Numbered from the stretch's first letter, positions 54,216 through 63,150 are shown. The stretch is 64,000 nt of DNA from Flavobacteriaceae bacterium LYZ1037 (GCA_003144015.1 QFWS01000002.1:372001-436000); one strand, 5' to 3'. Made by a program: numbers and translations. Notes: generated from the sequence alone by a model not told the origin.

Positions 54216-54231
54216 TTAGCGAATGTTCGCT
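54216..54231 (-). promoter_or_regulatory. Operator-like palindrome at the pyc promoter (TAGCGAA-TG-TTCGCTA)
   Basis: A perfect dyad with 7-bp arms and a 2-nt centre. Its GC content stands out in an AT-rich gap. It lies immediately downstream of the minus-strand -7 element (54239-54232), thus at the transcript start, a position that suits a repressor. The regulator is unknown. Confidence 0.5.
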
Positions 54232-54239
54232 ACAAAAGT
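54232..54239 (-). promoter_or_regulatory. Promoter -7 element of pyc (TACTTTTG)
   Basis: On the minus strand TACTTTTG matches TAnnTTTG. It lies 41 nt before the ATG at 54190 and abuts the dyad at 54216-54231. A weak ATTG at -33 (54264-54261) is 21 nt upstream, slightly too far. Confidence 0.5.
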
Positions 54240-54302
54240 AACAAACGCAAATTAATTTATCAATAAATTTTCAATCAGAAAGTTACAGATTATTAACAAG
54301 TT

Positions 54303-55025
54303 TTAAGCAATATACTTTAGATAATAATTGTGAAGTTCTTCTGCTGAAGCACCAAACCATTTTTTAACATAGATGGCCCAAAAATGATATTGTAATGTCC
54401 AAATACCATGGGTTTCATAACGTCTGGCTGAGGTTATTAGTTTTTTATTAATAACTTTAAATTGCTTACGTTTATAAAGTTCGTTGATAAGAATGTTGTC
54501 TTCATAGATTGCGTAGTTTTCATCAAAGCCACCAATTTCATCAAATAATTTTTTTGTTATAAACTGACTTTGATCGCCACCTCTACAGGCTCTCCAATGA
54601 AACTGGGTTAACCAACTGGCTAAACGTAACCACCAGTGATTGTGACTGAATTGTAATCTGAAGCAACCGGCTAAATGGCCTTTCTCAACTTCATTAATAA
54701 TGTATTGATCAAAGTTTTTAGGAGGGAATGAATCTGCATGTAGAAAGTATAATATAGTTCCTGTAGCTATTTCAGAACCAGTATTCATTTGTAAAGCTCT
54801 ACCTTTTGAACATTCTATGAAACAAAATTTTTGTTGAAAAGATAAATTAGAGTTTTTTTGAAAAAAAGATCTCACAATCTTTTGTGAACCATCAATACTT
54901 CCTCCATCTACAATAATAAGTTCGGCTATGGTTTTTTTTGAAGCATTTTCTAAAACATGATTGAGCAGATGCTCTATGGTTTCTGCTTCATTTAAAATAG
55001 GAATAATGATGGAGATTTTATTCAT
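54303..55025 (-). CDS. Arsenosugar-type GT2 glycosyltransferase (TIGR04283-like)
   Basis: The 240-residue protein has KISIIIPILNEAETI, VDGGSIDGS (acidic motif), CSKGRALQMNTGS, YFLHADSFPP and CRGGDQSQFI ... YEDN, a pattern I associate with the TIGR04283 family that occurs in arsenosugar clusters. It probably adds a sugar or sugar-derived group in late steps. It is the last gene of the minus-strand cluster and overlaps DUF547 by 8 nt. Confidence 0.82.
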   Translation of the reverse strand: MNKISIIIPILNEAETIEHLLNHVLENASKKTIAELIIVDGGSIDGSQKIVRSFFQKNSNLSFQQKFCFIECSKGRALQMNTGSEIATGTILYFLHADSFPPKNFDQYIINEVEKGHLAGCFRLQFSHNHWWLRLASWLTQFHWRACRGGDQSQFITKKLFDEIGGFDENYAIYEDNILINELYKRKQFKVINKKLITSARRYETHGIWTLQYHFWAIYVKKWFGASAEELHNYYLKYIA

Positions 55026-55731
55026 TTAAAGCCCAATTGTAATCTTTAAATCGCTTTTTGGCATTTGGAGAAATTTGGATGTCTGAATATTGATTTAAGA
55101 ATTCAAATAAAGTACCATTTTCGGTAAAGTCTTTTGAAAACCAATCAAATATTTTAGAAATTTCTATATCGTTTTCTGAGATATTATTTCTGTTTTTATC
55201 TGCTAAAAATTCTTTGGTGGCTGTTGTTAATTGAGAATCTAAATTTTTAGCAGTAAAGGCTTTGTTTTGTAATTTAGGACATGAAAATGAAGCACAAACA
55301 ATGGCAAAATGGATGCGAGGTTCATTCATTTTTCTTAAGATTTCATGTTCAATTTCATTTAATGACATAGGAACTTTGCCAATTGAAATAAATTCTTGAT
55401 CCCAAGGTTTTTTAATGTCTTTTATGCTTTTAACAGGGTAATTATTGATAATGAGTTTTATTGTAAACGCATTGTAGGCATTAATCCAATAAGCAAGAGT
55501 TTCGTTTTTAGTCCAAGTATGATCTGGTTTATTTTTTGAAAACTCGTCTAAAATAGTTTGCAACAATTGTTTGTCAGATGTTATGGCTTTGTAGTTAACT
55601 TCTCCATTACTATTGACATGTTTTTGAAGAAAACTATCCCAAGAATTATAATTTACTGTTTGTGCTTTAGCTAATTGTAAAACAGTTGATAAAGTAAATA
55701 TAATAAGTGTCAATAGAGTTCTAGTCTTCAT
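55018..55731 (-). CDS. Secreted DUF547 protein in the arsenosugar cluster
   Basis: The 237-residue protein has a signal peptide (LTLIIFTLSTVLQLAKAQ). DUF547 motifs are visible: LAYWINAYNAFTIKLI, SIKDI, RIHFAIVCASFSCPKL (conserved Cys). The family is common in marine bacteria and resembles papain-like/NlpC-type folds in some predictions, without a proven activity. It is coupled by 11-nt overlap to the desaturase-like gene, pointing to a periplasmic step of the same pathway. Confidence 0.8.
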   Translation of the reverse strand: MKTRTLLTLIIFTLSTVLQLAKAQTVNYNSWDSFLQKHVNSNGEVNYKAITSDKQLLQTILDEFSKNKPDHTWTKNETLAYWINAYNAFTIKLIINNYPVKSIKDIKKPWDQEFISIGKVPMSLNEIEHEILRKMNEPRIHFAIVCASFSCPKLQNKAFTAKNLDSQLTTATKEFLADKNRNNISENDIEISKIFDWFSKDFTENGTLFEFLNQYSDIQISPNAKKRFKDYNWALNE

Positions 55732-56620
55732 TTTTACGTTTAAATTTAATTGGATATAATTCCTGACTTACAAAATCTTTAGGAAAAGATTCATCTCCAG
55801 AAAAGCCCAACTCAATGTCGCGACCATTAGCTGGAATGTAATTTGTTTTGAACAGATAGTCCCAAATACTTAGAGTTAGTCCATAATTTACACCATACCT
55901 TACATGTTTTGGTAGTTCTTTGGCATGATGCCAGATATGCATTTTAGGATTATTAAAAATGTATTTTAATTTTCCATAATCCCAACCCAAGTTTGCATGA
56001 TTTAAATGACCAATAGTAATGTTAAAAAAATGAACAATGGCCACATCTTGAGCTTCAAAACCTCCAATTATTGCCAAGGGAATATACAAGATTGATTTGT
56101 AGACCACAGGTTCCATCCAATGATAACGTAAGTGAGCAGCAAAGCCCATTTCTTTTACAGAATGGTGTACTTTGTGAAAATTCCAAAGTATTGGCACACG
56201 ATGTAAAAGCCTATGTGTGTTCCATTGCACAAAATCTGCCACAATAAAAAAGATAAATAAACCTAAAGGTTTTGGTAGATTATTGACTTCAAATAATTGA
56301 AAGTTGGAAAGCGATAAACCTATAAGTCCTAGAATATCGTTAAAAAACTCGGCTACAGTATTTGAAAGCGCAATTAAAATAATTAGGTTTAATAAAAAAA
56401 AGTTGAAGAACATGTAGAAGGTGTCTAACCAGAAATCTTTTCTAAAAATAGACTGCTCTTCTCTCCATGGAAAAGCAATTTCAAGAATCCACACAAGTAA
56501 TGAAATTATTATTAATCCATAAAAATAATTATCCCAATGATTCACTGTAATTATTTCATTTTTTAAATAATTCCAATAGCCAGAATAAGAATTTAGTATT
56601 ATTTCCAGGTACTTTTCCAT
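55721..56620 (-). CDS. Sterol desaturase / fatty acid hydroxylase family membrane protein
   Basis: The 299-residue protein has four to five membrane helices and the di-iron His clusters HRLLH, HKVHH and WHH (as HRLLHRVPILWNFHKVHH and MHIWHHAKE). Such enzymes hydroxylate or desaturate lipids or sterols with oxygen. Placed between ArsM and DUF547, it may modify a lipid or arsenolipid; that is inference. It overlaps DUF547 by 11 nt. Confidence 0.85.
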   Translation of the reverse strand: MEKYLEIILNSYSGYWNYLKNEIITVNHWDNYFYGLIIISLLVWILEIAFPWREEQSIFRKDFWLDTFYMFFNFFLLNLIILIALSNTVAEFFNDILGLIGLSLSNFQLFEVNNLPKPLGLFIFFIVADFVQWNTHRLLHRVPILWNFHKVHHSVKEMGFAAHLRYHWMEPVVYKSILYIPLAIIGGFEAQDVAIVHFFNITIGHLNHANLGWDYGKLKYIFNNPKMHIWHHAKELPKHVRYGVNYGLTLSIWDYLFKTNYIPANGRDIELGFSGDESFPKDFVSQELYPIKFKRKNED

Positions 56621-56653
56621 GGAGTGTTTTTTAAATATTAAGTTGGTTATAAT

Positions 56654-57622
56654 TTAACAGCATCCACCACCATCATAATGGTACGTAGATTCGCTGAAAT
56701 AAATATCATCTCTACCTAGAGATTTTAGTGCGCTTGCAGTTTTATCACAAATAGCAAGAGGTTGATTTTTTAATAATATATGACCTGCCTGATCATCAAA
56801 ATAATCTTCATCTCCATAATAAATAGCCGCTTTCCCTGTAAACACACATGGTCCATCTTCCGGCATTGGGTCTTTAATGGCTGCGACTTCTATAGATTCA
56901 ATATAGATTAGCTCGTCTGTTGGGTAATTTTTAGGATCTAAAATTCTGTATGGTTTTCTTGCTCTAATTTCAATGGTTCCAAATCCTGCATCTGTTAATG
57001 CTTTTACGTATTCGGCAATTGGTAAACTGCCACTTAAACACAAAGCTCTTAAGCGTTCGTCGTTACGAAGTTCATCATTCATAGGTTGTTCGCAGGTTGG
57101 ATCGCTCATAACCAGTCGGCCATGAGGTTTTAATACACGATACATTTCTGCAATGGCTTGTTTTAAATCATCAGCCTTAAAGATATTGAATAAGCAATTT
57201 TGAGCCGCTACATCAATGCTATTATCTTCAACAGGCAGATGCATTGCATCTCCTTTTTTTAGTTCAACAAAATCAGATTTAAACCACTCGTTTTGAGCTT
57301 CAGCTTCTAAGAAGTTTTTCCGAGAAGCTTCAAGCATTTCATCAACAACATCAATGCCAATAACACCTCCCTTTTGCCTATTAAAATAGGAGAATTGTAA
57401 AAGTTCCATACCACCACCAACACCAACATATAGCATTTTTGGGCTATTGGTTAAATCACGAGCATGTACAGTACTGCCACAGCCGTAATTCATTTCCTGC
57501 ATGATTCTTGGAATTTTTAAACCTGGTAATTCCCAAATAGGATTGGTAGTGCAACACAAACCAACATCTGGTGTTAATGCTGCTTCTTTGTATACATTAT
57601 GTGTGGTGTCTAAGTAGCTCAT
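56654..57622 (-). CDS. arsM: Arsenite S-adenosylmethionine methyltransferase, arsenosugar type
   Basis: The 322-residue protein is a SAM methyltransferase. It starts with a Cys pair (GLCCTT), has the SAM motif YVGVGGGMELLQF and VIGIDVVDEML, DNSIDVAAQNCLFNIF, and a late Cys pair at the very end (GGGCC). ArsM enzymes methylate As(III) to methyl- and dimethylarsenic, the first step of arsenosugar synthesis. The terminal Cys pair is shared by the arsenosugar branch I recall. It lies 3 nt after the phosphorylase gene in the cluster. Confidence 0.85.
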   Translation of the reverse strand: MSYLDTTHNVYKEAALTPDVGLCCTTNPIWELPGLKIPRIMQEMNYGCGSTVHARDLTNSPKMLYVGVGGGMELLQFSYFNRQKGGVIGIDVVDEMLEASRKNFLEAEAQNEWFKSDFVELKKGDAMHLPVEDNSIDVAAQNCLFNIFKADDLKQAIAEMYRVLKPHGRLVMSDPTCEQPMNDELRNDERLRALCLSGSLPIAEYVKALTDAGFGTIEIRARKPYRILDPKNYPTDELIYIESIEVAAIKDPMPEDGPCVFTGKAAIYYGDEDYFDDQAGHILLKNQPLAICDKTASALKSLGRDDIYFSESTYHYDGGGCC

Positions 57623-57625
57623 AAA

Positions 57626-58438
57626 TTATAATGTTTTAATCAACTCTTTAAATAATGTTATCATTTCAGGTTCTGCTTTTCCTGCCATTGCTATAATTTC
57701 ATTAATATTAACAGGTTTTAAATTGTCAGGATCGCATTCGTCAGTTAATACTGATACAGCAGCTGTTTTAAGGTTTAAATGATTGGCTACAATAATTTCG
57801 GGTACCGTACTCATGCCAACTGCATCTGCACCAATAAGTTTAAGCATTCTGTATTCTGCTCTGGTTTCAAGTTGTGGTCCTACTACACTAGCATAAACGC
57901 CTTCGTGTAATGTAATGTTATTAGACTTTGCAATTTGTTTAAAAGCTTGATTTAAACTTTTATTATAAGGTTCACTCATGTCTGTAAAACGTTCGCCTAA
58001 AAGTTCGACGCCTTTAAATGCTAATGGAGAACTTCCTTGTAGATTGATATGGTCTTCAATTAACATAAGTTCCCCTTTTTTGAAACTTTTGTTAATGGCG
58101 CCAGACGCATTAGAAACTAAAAGCGTTTTAATACCTAACTTTTCCATAACACGAACTGGGTAAGTGACATCTTGTAACGTGTAGCCTTCGTAAAGATGAA
58201 AACGCCCTTGCATGACTACTACTTTTTTGCCTTCCAGGTTTCCGTAATAGAGTTTTCCTTTATGAAACTCAACTGTTGCTGTTGGAAAATAAGGAATGTG
58301 ATTGTAACTAACTTCAGCTATAATTTCTATGTCGTTAATTAGTTTTTCTAATCCTGTGCCAAGAATAATGCCGATTTCAGGGTTGATAAATCCTTTCTCT
58401 TCTAAGTATTCTGCTGTTTCTTTAATAAATTTTATCAT
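57626..58438 (-). CDS. Purine nucleoside phosphorylase
   Basis: The 270-residue protein has ILGTGLEKLI, MQGRFHLYEGY, SNASGAINK (phosphate loop), VVGPQLETRAEYRML and DAVGMSTVPEIIVA, typical of the trimeric PNP family. PNP cleaves purine nucleosides with phosphate. In the arsenosugar pathway a dimethylarsinoyl-adenosine intermediate must lose adenine, so this enzyme is a good candidate; the usual salvage role also remains possible. It overlaps the glycosyltransferase gene by 17 nt. Confidence 0.87.
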   Translation of the reverse strand: MIKFIKETAEYLEEKGFINPEIGIILGTGLEKLINDIEIIAEVSYNHIPYFPTATVEFHKGKLYYGNLEGKKVVVMQGRFHLYEGYTLQDVTYPVRVMEKLGIKTLLVSNASGAINKSFKKGELMLIEDHINLQGSSPLAFKGVELLGERFTDMSEPYNKSLNQAFKQIAKSNNITLHEGVYASVVGPQLETRAEYRMLKLIGADAVGMSTVPEIIVANHLNLKTAAVSVLTDECDPDNLKPVNINEIIAMAGKAEPEMITLFKELIKTL

Positions 58439-59105
58439 TGATAATTAGGTCTTTAAGAGTTTTGTTATTGTTAAGATCTTCAAAGGTATCGATATCATTT
58501 AATTCTTCTAAATGATAGACGCTTTCCTGTTGCAAATCTGTTAAAGTGTCTTTTAAAACGGTTGCTGTTCCCCAGGCTTTATTTTCAAAAATATGTGGTT
58601 GAAGCTGTTTCATTCCTAGTAAATAATAACCTCCATCTAAAGCTGGGCCAATTACAACATTGTTTGTTTCTAATTTAAGAAAAGATTCAGAAATATGTTC
58701 TGTTGTTAAGTCTAAAATATCACTTCCAACGATGATAATTTTTTCATAACCTGATTCGAAAAGTTCAATAAAAGCATTTTTCATTTTAATCCCTAAATCT
58801 GAACCTTGTTGTAATTTTTTTATAAAAATGGAGTCACTCCAAATATCATTTTTATGAATGTGTTTCGAGTAAAACACGAACTTATCAGCTGAAATTTTCT
58901 CAGTGATTTTTGCTGTATGTTGTAATAAATACTTGTAGATTTTTAAAGCAGACTCATCTCCAATAGTTTTTGCTAAACGGGTTTTACATTTTCCTAATTC
59001 AGGATTTCTAGCAAAGATAATTATGGCCTTTTTTGACGTTGTAAAATGAAAGTCGAAAGCCATTTCATTATCGCTATTAGTGTCTTTTGTACTTAATACT
59101 CCCAT
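58422..59105 (-). CDS. Arsenosugar-type glycosyltransferase (TIGR04282/DUF2064-like)
   Basis: The 227-residue protein has IFARNPELGKCKTRLAKTIGDE, VGSDILDLT and PALDGGYYLLGM, as in the TIGR04282 (DUF2064) group of nucleotidyl- or glycosyltransferases. It often occurs with TIGR04283 proteins. It could prepare or transfer the sugar unit. It overlaps PNP by 17 nt and follows the rhodanese gene by 12 nt. Confidence 0.82.
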   Translation of the reverse strand: MGVLSTKDTNSDNEMAFDFHFTTSKKAIIIFARNPELGKCKTRLAKTIGDESALKIYKYLLQHTAKITEKISADKFVFYSKHIHKNDIWSDSIFIKKLQQGSDLGIKMKNAFIELFESGYEKIIIVGSDILDLTTEHISESFLKLETNNVVIGPALDGGYYLLGMKQLQPHIFENKAWGTATVLKDTLTDLQQESVYHLEELNDIDTFEDLNNNKTLKDLIINDKIY

Positions 59106-59117
59106 GCTTAAAAATAG

Positions 59118-59612
59118 TTAATTATAGACTTTCTGTCCAGATGTAAGCCATTTATCCCATTGTGGTAAAAAGACATGAATTTTTTCAGTTTTTGTTTCGT
59201 AGAAGTCGTATACGTCAAAACCTTTGTTTTTCCATTCAAAAATACCTCCATATAAATTATAGACGTTTGTATATCCAGATTTTTTTAATTTTTCAGCAAT
59301 TTTATCTGAACGAATTCCTAAAGTACAATACACAACTATTTGTTGCTGTTTGTTGTTTAGTTGAGATGCTGTTTGTTGTAAATTAAATTCATTATAGCCT
59401 ACAGGAATGGCATCTTTAATATGACTTACCTGATACTCTTCAAATTCGCGAGCATCTAAAATAATGGCTTGTGTTTTAGGCATGGCTAATTCTTCTACTG
59501 AGATATAAGGGATATGATGATTGTTATGTGACTTTAATAATTCCGAAAGTGATTCCTGGGAGAAACTAATACATGGGATTAAAATAAGTATGGTTAAAAA
59601 TAATTGTTTCAT
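59118..59612 (-). CDS. Secreted rhodanese-like protein
   Basis: The 164-residue protein starts with a signal peptide (LFLTILILIPCISFSQ); I use ATG 59612, since the ATG at 59684 overlaps the upstream arsS by 71 nt. The rhodanese domain has ILDAREFEEYQVSHIKDAIP and the active-site loop VVYCTLGIRSDKIA with catalytic Cys, then NVYNLYGGIFEWKNKG. It transfers sulfur or binds arsenate-like anions; its presence fits thiol-arsenic chemistry, which is inference. Confidence 0.82.
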   Translation of the reverse strand: MKQLFLTILILIPCISFSQESLSELLKSHNNHHIPYISVEELAMPKTQAIILDAREFEEYQVSHIKDAIPVGYNEFNLQQTASQLNNKQQQIVVYCTLGIRSDKIAEKLKKSGYTNVYNLYGGIFEWKNKGFDVYDFYETKTEKIHVFLPQWDKWLTSGQKVYN

Positions 59613-59613
59613 A

Positions 59614-60669
59614 TTAAATAATATTTCCTTGACAGCTACTTCCTGCTCCAGCTGTACAGCCATAACAATGTTGTGAAATAACAATATCTCGTCCTTCTAA
59701 TAATTCTTCATTATACTCAGAGATATGTTTTGATTTGCTATTTACAGGTAATTCAAGCATCTGGTTAAAATCGCAGTCAAACAAATAGCCGTCCCAACTA
59801 ATGGATAAGGTGTTTGTGCACATAACATTAGAAACAGCAGCAGGATTATAAGCTTCAACCAGAGAGTACATATAATCTTCGTAATTTTCTGATGCTATTA
59901 AATAGTCTAAAAATCGTGCAATAGGTAAATTTGTTATGGCGAATAAATTATGAAATTGAATGCCAAAATCTTCAAGTAATGCTTTTTTAAAGTCTTTTTC
60001 TAATGCAGTTTGATCTCCTGGTAAAAAGGCTCCTGAAGGATTGTAGACCAAGTCTAATTTTAAGTTATTTCCTGGCATACCATAGCCAATAGCATTTAAA
60101 TCCTGTAAGGCTTTAATTGATTTGTCAAAAACACCATCACCTCTTTGTTTGTCTGTTTTTCCTTTAGTCCAGTGTGGCATGGAGGAAATCACATGAACCT
60201 TGTGTTTTTCAAAAAACTCTGGTAAATCGTGATACTTTTTATTGGCTCTGATAATGGTTAAGTTAGATCGAACTATAAAATCTTTAATACCAACTTTAGC
60301 AGCTTCTTCGACAAACCATCTAAAATCTGGATTCATTTCAGGAGCGCCACCTGTTAAATCTAAAGTATGTGCACCAGATTTTTTAATAACCTCAAGACAT
60401 TGTTTCATGGTGTCTCTGGTCATAATTTCTTTTCTGTCTGGACCAGCATCTACATGGCAATGATCGCAAACTTGATTACACATATAACCAACATTGATTT
60501 GTAATATTTCTAATTTTTTTGCTTTAAGAGGAAATTGATTTGTTTTTGAAATTTTGTCTTTAAACGTAGGTAGTTCACCATTTTTAAAAATACCGTTTGA
60601 GAGGATTTCTAATTGCCTATTGCTTTGCGCTAAATCGCTTCCTAGTTTTTTTAAGGACTTTGTTGCCAT
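59614..60669 (-). CDS. arsS: Arsenosugar radical SAM protein ArsS
   Basis: The 351-residue protein has the radical SAM motif MCNQVCDHCHVDAGP with Cys 64, 68 and 71 and a C-terminal Cys-rich end (HCYGCTAGAGSSCQG), which may bind a second cluster. Work in cyanobacteria identified ArsS as the enzyme joining dimethylarsinous acid to a 5'-deoxyadenosyl group, after ArsM. It leads the operon after the AhpD-like gene, with a 58-nt gap. Confidence 0.9.
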   Translation of the reverse strand: MATKSLKKLGSDLAQSNRQLEILSNGIFKNGELPTFKDKISKTNQFPLKAKKLEILQINVGYMCNQVCDHCHVDAGPDRKEIMTRDTMKQCLEVIKKSGAHTLDLTGGAPEMNPDFRWFVEEAAKVGIKDFIVRSNLTIIRANKKYHDLPEFFEKHKVHVISSMPHWTKGKTDKQRGDGVFDKSIKALQDLNAIGYGMPGNNLKLDLVYNPSGAFLPGDQTALEKDFKKALLEDFGIQFHNLFAITNLPIARFLDYLIASENYEDYMYSLVEAYNPAAVSNVMCTNTLSISWDGYLFDCDFNQMLELPVNSKSKHISEYNEELLEGRDIVISQHCYGCTAGAGSSCQGNII

Positions 60670-60727
60670 TATTTATGGGGTCTTATTTAATATGCTTACG
60701 AAATTAATGAAGAAAAGGTTTTAAGTT

Positions 60728-61063
60728 TTAACCGTCTAATTTATTAACTTTATTCATCATTTGTACACCATGCACTAAAGATGCACCACCACGTATGGCA
60801 GCCGCTACATGTAGAGCTTCTATCATTTCTTCTTTAGTTATGCCACGTTGTAATCCATCACCAGTATAAGCATCTATACAATATGGGCATTGAATGGTGT
60901 GTGCTACTGCTAACGCTATTAACGATTTTTCGCGTTCAGAAAGTTTTCCTTCCTTAAAAACAGAGTTGTAATAGTCGAAGAATTTAGAACCAAGTTCTTC
61001 GTTCCATTCTGATATTTTACCAAATTTTTTAAGATCTGCTGGATCGTAATATGTTTTTTGCAT
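60728..61063 (-). CDS. AhpD/CMD-like arsenosugar-associated peroxidase-like protein
   Basis: The 111-residue protein has the carboxymuconolactone-decarboxylase fold with the redox motif CPYCIDAYTGDGLQRG (CxxC) and HVAAAIRGGASLVHG. It corresponds to the arsenosugar-associated peroxidase-like family I recall. It could reduce an arsenic or peroxide intermediate. It is the first gene of the minus-strand cluster; a near-match -7 (TATATTTC, 61099-61092) lies upstream. Confidence 0.85.
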   Translation of the reverse strand: MQKTYYDPADLKKFGKISEWNEELGSKFFDYYNSVFKEGKLSEREKSLIALAVAHTIQCPYCIDAYTGDGLQRGITKEEMIEALHVAAAIRGGASLVHGVQMMNKVNKLDG

Positions 61064-61206
61064 AATATGTTTGAATTCAGTTTGAAAAAATGAAATATAC
61101 TGTATTAAGTCGAAGTTATATATTAAAGATTACATAAAATTATGAGGTTTTTCAACTCTTGAAAAATTCGAAAAATAGTATATTGCATGAGAAATAAAAT
61201 ATATTC

Positions 61207-62457
61207 ATGGATTACTTTAATATTATTGCTATTCTAATAGTTATGTCGGCTATTTTTGGATATGTTAATGTGCGCTTTTTAAAGCTTCCAAATACGATTG
61301 GTTTAATGATGATAACCATCGTTTTTACCTTAGTCGTATTTGTTTTAAATTATTTTGGCTCACCAGCATTGCTAGAAGCCGAAAAGTTAATCATCACACA
61401 AATAGATTTCAAGGAAGTACTTTTAGATGTTATGTTGAGTTTTATGCTATTTGCTGGTGCTTTGCATACTAATTTCGAACAATTACGAGTTCAACGTTGG
61501 CCAGTATTAGTATTCGCAACATTAGGTGTTTTAGCTTCAACTTTTTTAGTTGGTTTTGGTATTTATTTCATTCTACCTCTGTTAGGTTTGAATGTTGAAT
61601 TAATTTATTGTCTGTTATTTGGTGCACTTATTTCGCCAACTGATCCGATAGCTGTTTTGGGTATCTTGAAAAATGTTGGAGCACCTAAGCAATTAGAGGC
61701 CAAAATTGTTGGAGAATCCTTATTTAATGACGGTGTTGGTGTTGTCGTGTTTTTAACCATTTTTAAAATTGCACAAATAGGGACTGGTGACATTGAAGTT
61801 TCTGCCATTTTTGAGCTTTTTGCCGTTGAGGTTATTGGAGGTATTGTTCTAGGTCTCGTTATTGGTTGGATTACGTATCGCTTAATGAAATCTATTGATG
61901 ATTATGATATTGAAGTTATTATTACTTTAGCAGCAGTTATGGGAGGAACCGTTATTGCACAAACGTATCATTTATCAGCACCTTTAGCAATGGTTACTGC
62001 AGGCTTACTTATAGGAAATGATACCATTAGAAATTCTTCTATGTCTCATATAACTGAAAGTTATGTCGATAAATTTTGGGAACTCTTAGACATATTATTA
62101 AATACTATTTTGTTTGTGCTTATAGGGATGGAAATTTTGGTATTGACGTTTGAAGCAAATTATATGTTTGCTGGTATCGTTGCAATACCTTTAGTGTTGT
62201 TATGTCGTTATTTGTCATTATTAATACCAGTAAAGTTTTTTGAAAAACGATTGGATTTTGCGCCAAAAACAAATTTGATTATGACCTGGGGAGGCTTGCG
62301 TGGAGGCATATCTATAGCGTTAGCCTTGGGGTTAACTATGGACATGGAACGCGATTTGTTTTTGGTAATTACCTATTTTATTGTTGTTTTCTCTATTGTA
62401 GTTCAAGGATTGTCACTTGGTAAATTGGTGAAACGTTATGCTCCAACTCCAAATTAG
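61207..62457 (+). CDS. Na+/H+ antiporter (CPA1/NhaP-type)
   Basis: The 416-residue protein has about twelve membrane helices and the family's hallmarks LLFGALISPTDPIAVLGIL (the Asp in TDP), VGESLFNDGVGVVVFL (the Asp of ND), TWGGLRGGISIALALG and an early FAGALH. It exchanges Na+ or K+ for H+. No large cytosolic tail is present, as usual in bacteria. It diverges from the arsenosugar cluster. Confidence 0.92.
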   Translation: MDYFNIIAILIVMSAIFGYVNVRFLKLPNTIGLMMITIVFTLVVFVLNYFGSPALLEAEKLIITQIDFKEVLLDVMLSFMLFAGALHTNFEQLRVQRWPVLVFATLGVLASTFLVGFGIYFILPLLGLNVELIYCLLFGALISPTDPIAVLGILKNVGAPKQLEAKIVGESLFNDGVGVVVFLTIFKIAQIGTGDIEVSAIFELFAVEVIGGIVLGLVIGWITYRLMKSIDDYDIEVIITLAAVMGGTVIAQTYHLSAPLAMVTAGLLIGNDTIRNSSMSHITESYVDKFWELLDILLNTILFVLIGMEILVLTFEANYMFAGIVAIPLVLLCRYLSLLIPVKFFEKRLDFAPKTNLIMTWGGLRGGISIALALGLTMDMERDLFLVITYFIVVFSIVVQGLSLGKLVKRYAPTPN

Positions 62458-62541
62458 CTGTGATAAATCATTTTTTTATTTAATTCCATTTTGAATGTAA
62501 GGTTTTAAATTGAAGGGTGACCAATTTGAAAACTTGAAATC

Positions 62542-63150
62542 ATGATCAAAAAACTATTATTTATATGCACAATTTTTGGGATTACACATGCAACTAAAGC
62601 CCAATCTCAAATACCTAATAAGGCTGAAGACATAAGCCCTTTACTTATTGGAGAACGTATTCCAAACGCAAACCTACTTGATGTTGAAGGTCATGAAATT
62701 CAATTAAAGGATATTATAAAAGTAAAACCAACTGTCCTTGTATTTTATCGTGGAGGTTGGTGTCCATACTGTAATACTCAATTATCAAGCTTAGCAGAAT
62801 CTGAAAACGAAATCATTGAACTAGGTTACCAAATAGTCGCAATAAGTCCAGATCATTATGAGAATTTAAAATCGACTATGGAAGCAGATAAAGTTACTTA
62901 CAACTTGTATGCAGATCCTGAAGCTATATTAATTCAAGATATGGGCATTGGTTTTAAAACTCCAAGTATGGCAAAAATGTATATTGCAAACAAAACAAAA
63001 ATGGATGCTACAGATATTCTTCCTGTTCCAACGGTTATGATATTAAATACTTTTGGAGATATTTTGTTTGAATATATTAATCCTAATTATAAAGTGCGGT
63101 TAAGCTCAGAATTATTACTAGCCAGTTTGAAAGTCTTGAAAGCAGAATAA
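62542..63150 (+). CDS. Exported peroxiredoxin-like (AhpC/TSA) protein
   Basis: The 202-residue protein has a signal peptide (LLFICTIFGITHATKAQ) and an AhpC/TSA fold with the redox pair GGWCPYC. The motif replaces the usual TFVCP peroxidatic loop with CPYC, a thioredoxin-like form found in the redoxin/alkyl hydroperoxide reductase-like group. It may be a periplasmic thiol-disulfide protein or peroxidase. It has its own 84-nt upstream gap. Confidence 0.82.
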   Translation: MIKKLLFICTIFGITHATKAQSQIPNKAEDISPLLIGERIPNANLLDVEGHEIQLKDIIKVKPTVLVFYRGGWCPYCNTQLSSLAESENEIIELGYQIVAISPDHYENLKSTMEADKVTYNLYADPEAILIQDMGIGFKTPSMAKMYIANKTKMDATDILPVPTVMILNTFGDILFEYINPNYKVRLSSELLLASLKVLKAE

